A DNA stretch of 64,000 nucleotides from Alkalibacterium sp. (GTDB taxonomy: Bacteria > Bacillota > Bacilli > Lactobacillales > Carnobacteriaceae_A): NCBI GenBank assembly GCA_020832185.1, contig JAFIFE010000025.1, positions 62,001 through 126,000 of the forward strand. The letters are read 5' to 3'. Positions 62,267-64,000 of the stretch are shown here, one piece after another (positions within the stretch are counted from its first letter, which is position 1; each line of letters begins with the position of its first letter). The notes beneath the pieces are model-generated. The model did not search any database, was not told the origin of the DNA, and worked only from the letters and a program-made list of their open reading frames with translations. Both the position numbers and the translations under genes were made by a program.

Positions 62267-63112
62267 CTATTTTTTCACGTTGCGGCGGTACTTTTGTGCT
62301 CTTCTCAATGCTCTTTTTCTTTGTCTTTCAGCTTCTGCCTGCTCTTCTTCTTTGTTCGCCCGCTCTCTTCTGATTTTGAACGGATTCTGGAACAGAAGAG
62401 TCTGAATGACTGAAAAGCCATTTGAAACGGTAAAGTATAACGCTAAAGCAGATGATAAGCGGAAAGTAATAAATACAATCATTAACGGCATAACGTACGT
62501 CATGATTTTATTGGTTTCCGTTGCTCTTCCCATACTCATCAACACGGAATGCCCTAATGTAAACAATCCGGCTAATATCGGCAAGATGAAGTAAGGATCG
62601 GGCTGACCTAAGTTGACCCACAGGAAATCCCCTGTTGCCAGAATGGGCGTTCTGTTAACTGATTGATACAGGGCAATGAATACCGGCATTTGTACCAGCA
62701 TCGGTAAACATCCCATATATGGGTTGACACCCGCATCACTATATAGACGCTGCTGTTCTTCTTTGAATTTTTCTTGCGTTTCTGCGTCTTTAGATGGGTA
62801 TTTCTCTTTCAGTTCTTCCATCTGTGGACTTAACTCGTTCATCTGTGCCATATTTTTCTGCTGAAAATGAGTAAAGGGAATCAGCAGCGCACGGATGATT
62901 ACTGTCACAACGATGATCCCTATTCCATAATTTTCACCAAATAAATTTGAAACCCAGATGATGGCACGAGCGAAATTATAAATGATGACGCCTTCCCAAA
63001 TACCAGTACTTTCTGCTGAAACGGGATCTGTCCCGCAGGCAGATAAAAATACGACTAATCCAAGCATGCTTAGTGCTAGAAGCAATCGCTTACGCTTTTT
63101 CAAAAAATTCAC
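62267..63112 (-). CDS. yidC: Membrane protein insertase YidC (SpoIIIJ-type)
   Basis: A 281-residue YidC/OxaA of the Gram-positive type. It is made as a lipoprotein (signal LALSMLGLVVFLSAC, Cys ~26), with five membrane helices. The positively charged pocket Arg lies in VVTVIIRALLIPFTHFQQKNMAQMNELSP. GVNPYMGCLPMLVQMPVFIALYQSV is the conserved TM3 region. The C-terminal tail is highly basic (KRALRRAQKYRRNVKK) for ribosome binding. The gene lies between rnpA and jag, the standard order near oriC. Confidence 0.95.
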   Translation of the reverse strand: MNFLKKRKRLLLALSMLGLVVFLSACGTDPVSAESTGIWEGVIIYNFARAIIWVSNLFGENYGIGIIVVTVIIRALLIPFTHFQQKNMAQMNELSPQMEELKEKYPSKDAETQEKFKEEQQRLYSDAGVNPYMGCLPMLVQMPVFIALYQSVNRTPILATGDFLWVNLGQPDPYFILPILAGLFTLGHSVLMSMGRATETNKIMTYVMPLMIVFITFRLSSALALYFTVSNGFSVIQTLLFQNPFKIRRERANKEEEQAEAERQRKRALRRAQKYRRNVKK

Positions 63113-63188
63113 TCATGTTCCCTCTTTTCTTATACTTTGTTTCTCATAGCTGTTTTTATGTGTCGTTTGATTTTGTGTCTGAAATAAG

Positions 63189-63533
63189 TTATTTAAGTAC
63201 TTCAGCTTTTTTTAGAACATGTGTCAGACTCTTTTTTACTTCATGAAAAGTCATCTCTCTGGTCGGCTGTCTTGCTATGACGATAAAATCGATCGCCGGT
63301 TTAATTTGGTCTTCCTGATCCATTTCAATGAGTGCATGTCTGATTTTTCGCTTGATTTCATTTCGTTTGACCGCATTGCCTATTTTCTTTCCAACAGATA
63401 AACCTACACGAAAATGAGATTGGTCTTCTTTAGGGATCGAATAGATAACGAACTGCCTGTTGGCCATCGATTGACCGTCATGAAAGACTTTTTGAAAATC
63501 TGCTTCTTTTTTGACTCGATAAGCCTTTTTCAT
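63189..63533 (-). CDS. rnpA: Ribonuclease P protein component
   Basis: A 114-residue basic protein ([20 protein letters not shown]) that supports the catalytic RNA of RNase P. The conserved RNR motif lies in [19 protein letters not shown], where the typical RNRxKRxxR is reduced at its first Arg to Lys ([10 protein letters not shown]). It is preceded by GATGGGGCAGCA. In the gene order rpmH-rnpA-yidC-jag. A hairpin with T7 in front of it (63564-63618) may lower its transcription relative to rpmH. Confidence 0.93.
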   Translation of the reverse strand: MKKAYRVKKEADFQKVFHDGQSMANRQFVIYSIPKEDQSHFRVGLSVGKKIGNAVKRNEIKRKIRHALIEMDQEDQIKPAIDFIVIARQPTREMTFHEVKKSLTHVLKKAEVLK

Positions 63534-63563
63534 TGCTGCCCCATCTTTCTGTGTAAATTAAAT

Positions 63564-63618
63564 AAAAAAAGGGCAACGTGCTCTCACTATAGCTATCAGT
63601 AAGAAGCTTTCGTCGCCC
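63564..63618 (-). terminator. Partial terminator between rpmH and rnpA
   Basis: On the minus strand GGGCGACG pairs with CGTTGCCC (8 bp, one G-U pair) over a 32-base loop, followed by T7. It would reduce read-through from the strong rpmH promoter into rnpA. Confidence 0.65.
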
Positions 63619-63625
63619 AACGTCA

Positions 63626-63766
63626 TTAAGCTGAAATTCTCTTTCTTCCTTTACGACGTCTACTTTGTAATACTCTACGCCCGTTTTTAGTACTCATGCG
63701 CTTGCGGAATCCATGAACTTTTTGACGTTTACGTTTTTTTGGTTGATATGTTAATCCTTGTGCCAT
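63626..63766 (-). CDS. rpmH: 50S ribosomal protein L34
   Basis: A 46-residue L34, [20 protein letters not shown] then [26 protein letters not shown]. The standard body ([23 protein letters not shown]) is intact, with a slightly longer N-terminus than the usual 44-residue MKRTYQP form. AGGAGGTG precedes the ATG (63766); a longer frame to 63811 is not supported. It is the first gene of rpmH-rnpA-yidC-jag. The region beyond it normally holds oriC/dnaA; only 230 bases are visible and no clear DnaA box was found. Confidence 0.96.
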   Translation of the reverse strand: MAQGLTYQPKKRKRQKVHGFRKRMSTKNGRRVLQSRRRKGRKRISA

Positions 63767-63856
63767 TGGCGAACACCTCCTGAATCTTTCCTTTGTCCTC
63801 TGACTTATCACTAAGCATAAATAGGTGACTGCATTAATATCTAGACAGACTATGTA

Positions 63857-63885
63857 ATTTTAGAAAACATTTGCTCATTTGTCAA
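63857..63885 (-). promoter_or_regulatory. rpmH promoter
   Basis: On the minus strand TTGACA, a 17-base spacer and TAAAAT form a near-consensus promoter about 90 bases upstream of the L34 start. The remaining sequence to the window edge is AT-rich and shows nothing else. Confidence 0.8.
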
Positions 63886-64000
63886 GTCTTTCTCTTATAT
63901 TGATTCAATTATTATCTAAAATATGCCTTAATTTACAAAAAAAACCATCGTTTCTATCTATTACAGGACAGAGTAAAAATAAAAAACTTGTTCGATAAAG

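Noticed and set aside
63800-64000. oriC or DnaA boxes at the right edge
   Set aside because: Gene order suggests oriC is close, but no TTATCCACA-type box was seen in the visible bases.

Overview
The window looks like a piece of a low-to-mid GC Gram-positive chromosome from the order Lactobacillales, probably a marine or alkaliphilic Carnobacteriaceae-type organism. This placement is inference. It rests on a GlpO-type glycerophosphate oxidase in a glpK-glpO-glpF operon, a mevalonate-pathway HMG-CoA synthase, Rgg-like and Mga-like regulators, a YidC with a lipoprotein signal, strong AGGAGG ribosome binding sites with frequent TTG/GTG starts, and very acidic exported proteins. The right edge carries rpmH-rnpA-yidC-jag, the block that normally lies next to dnaA/oriC; mnmE-mnmG lie about 25 kb away, separated from it by glycerol, resistance and trehalose genes.

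Layout. 1-8.5 kb: two phosphonate/phosphite-type ABC importers (phnDCEE) on the minus strand. mscL lies between them, and a plus-strand DUF554 gene splits the second one. 8.7-11.5 kb: a five-gene zinc-starvation operon (ZinT-type lipoprotein, zinc-free S14, CobW/ZNG1 GTPase, tiny basic protein, zinc-free L33) behind a Zur-box-like palindrome. 12-20.6 kb: mvaS, then gltB-gltD with a divergent gltC-like LysR gene. 20.6-21.1 kb: a non-coding array of degenerate inverted repeats with a strict 51-nt period. 21.1-25.8 kb: small stress and redox genes, including a WrbA-like flavoprotein behind an MhqR-like operator, and an Rgg-type regulator. 25.9-33.1 kb: the phosphate regulon, phoPR and divergent pstSCAB-phoU with a Pho box. 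33.2-38.1 kb: mscS, a small unknown, mnmG, mnmE; the mnmE leader holds a promoter-terminator unit and a MITE-like element. 38.6-45.7 kb: glpKOF, a Mga-type regulator and a flavoprotein without the usual active-site residues. 46-53.1 kb: a BceRS-BceAB type peptide-antibiotic module, an AAC(6')-like acetyltransferase, and a secreted polysaccharide deacetylase with three LysM repeats. 53.2-59.3 kb: a membrane M50-like protease and the trehalose genes (treR, treA, treP) with a clear TreR operator. 59.3-63.8 kb: folC, a 670-bp gene-free structured gap, then jag-yidC-rnpA-rpmH.

Themes. Phosphorus supply is prominent (two phn-type importers, Pst, PhoPR, PhoU), as are metal limitation (the Zur operon), carbon-source control (cre-like sites, the HPr-phosphorylation histidine of GlpK, TreR) and envelope stress (Bce, deacetylase, two mechanosensitive channels).

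The least explained features are non-coding: the 51-nt inverted-repeat array, the MITE-like element and short terminated transcript before mnmE, a terminated unit near 6.5 kb, and the 60.6-61.27 kb gap. No rRNA, tRNA, CRISPR array, phage or transposase gene was recognised.
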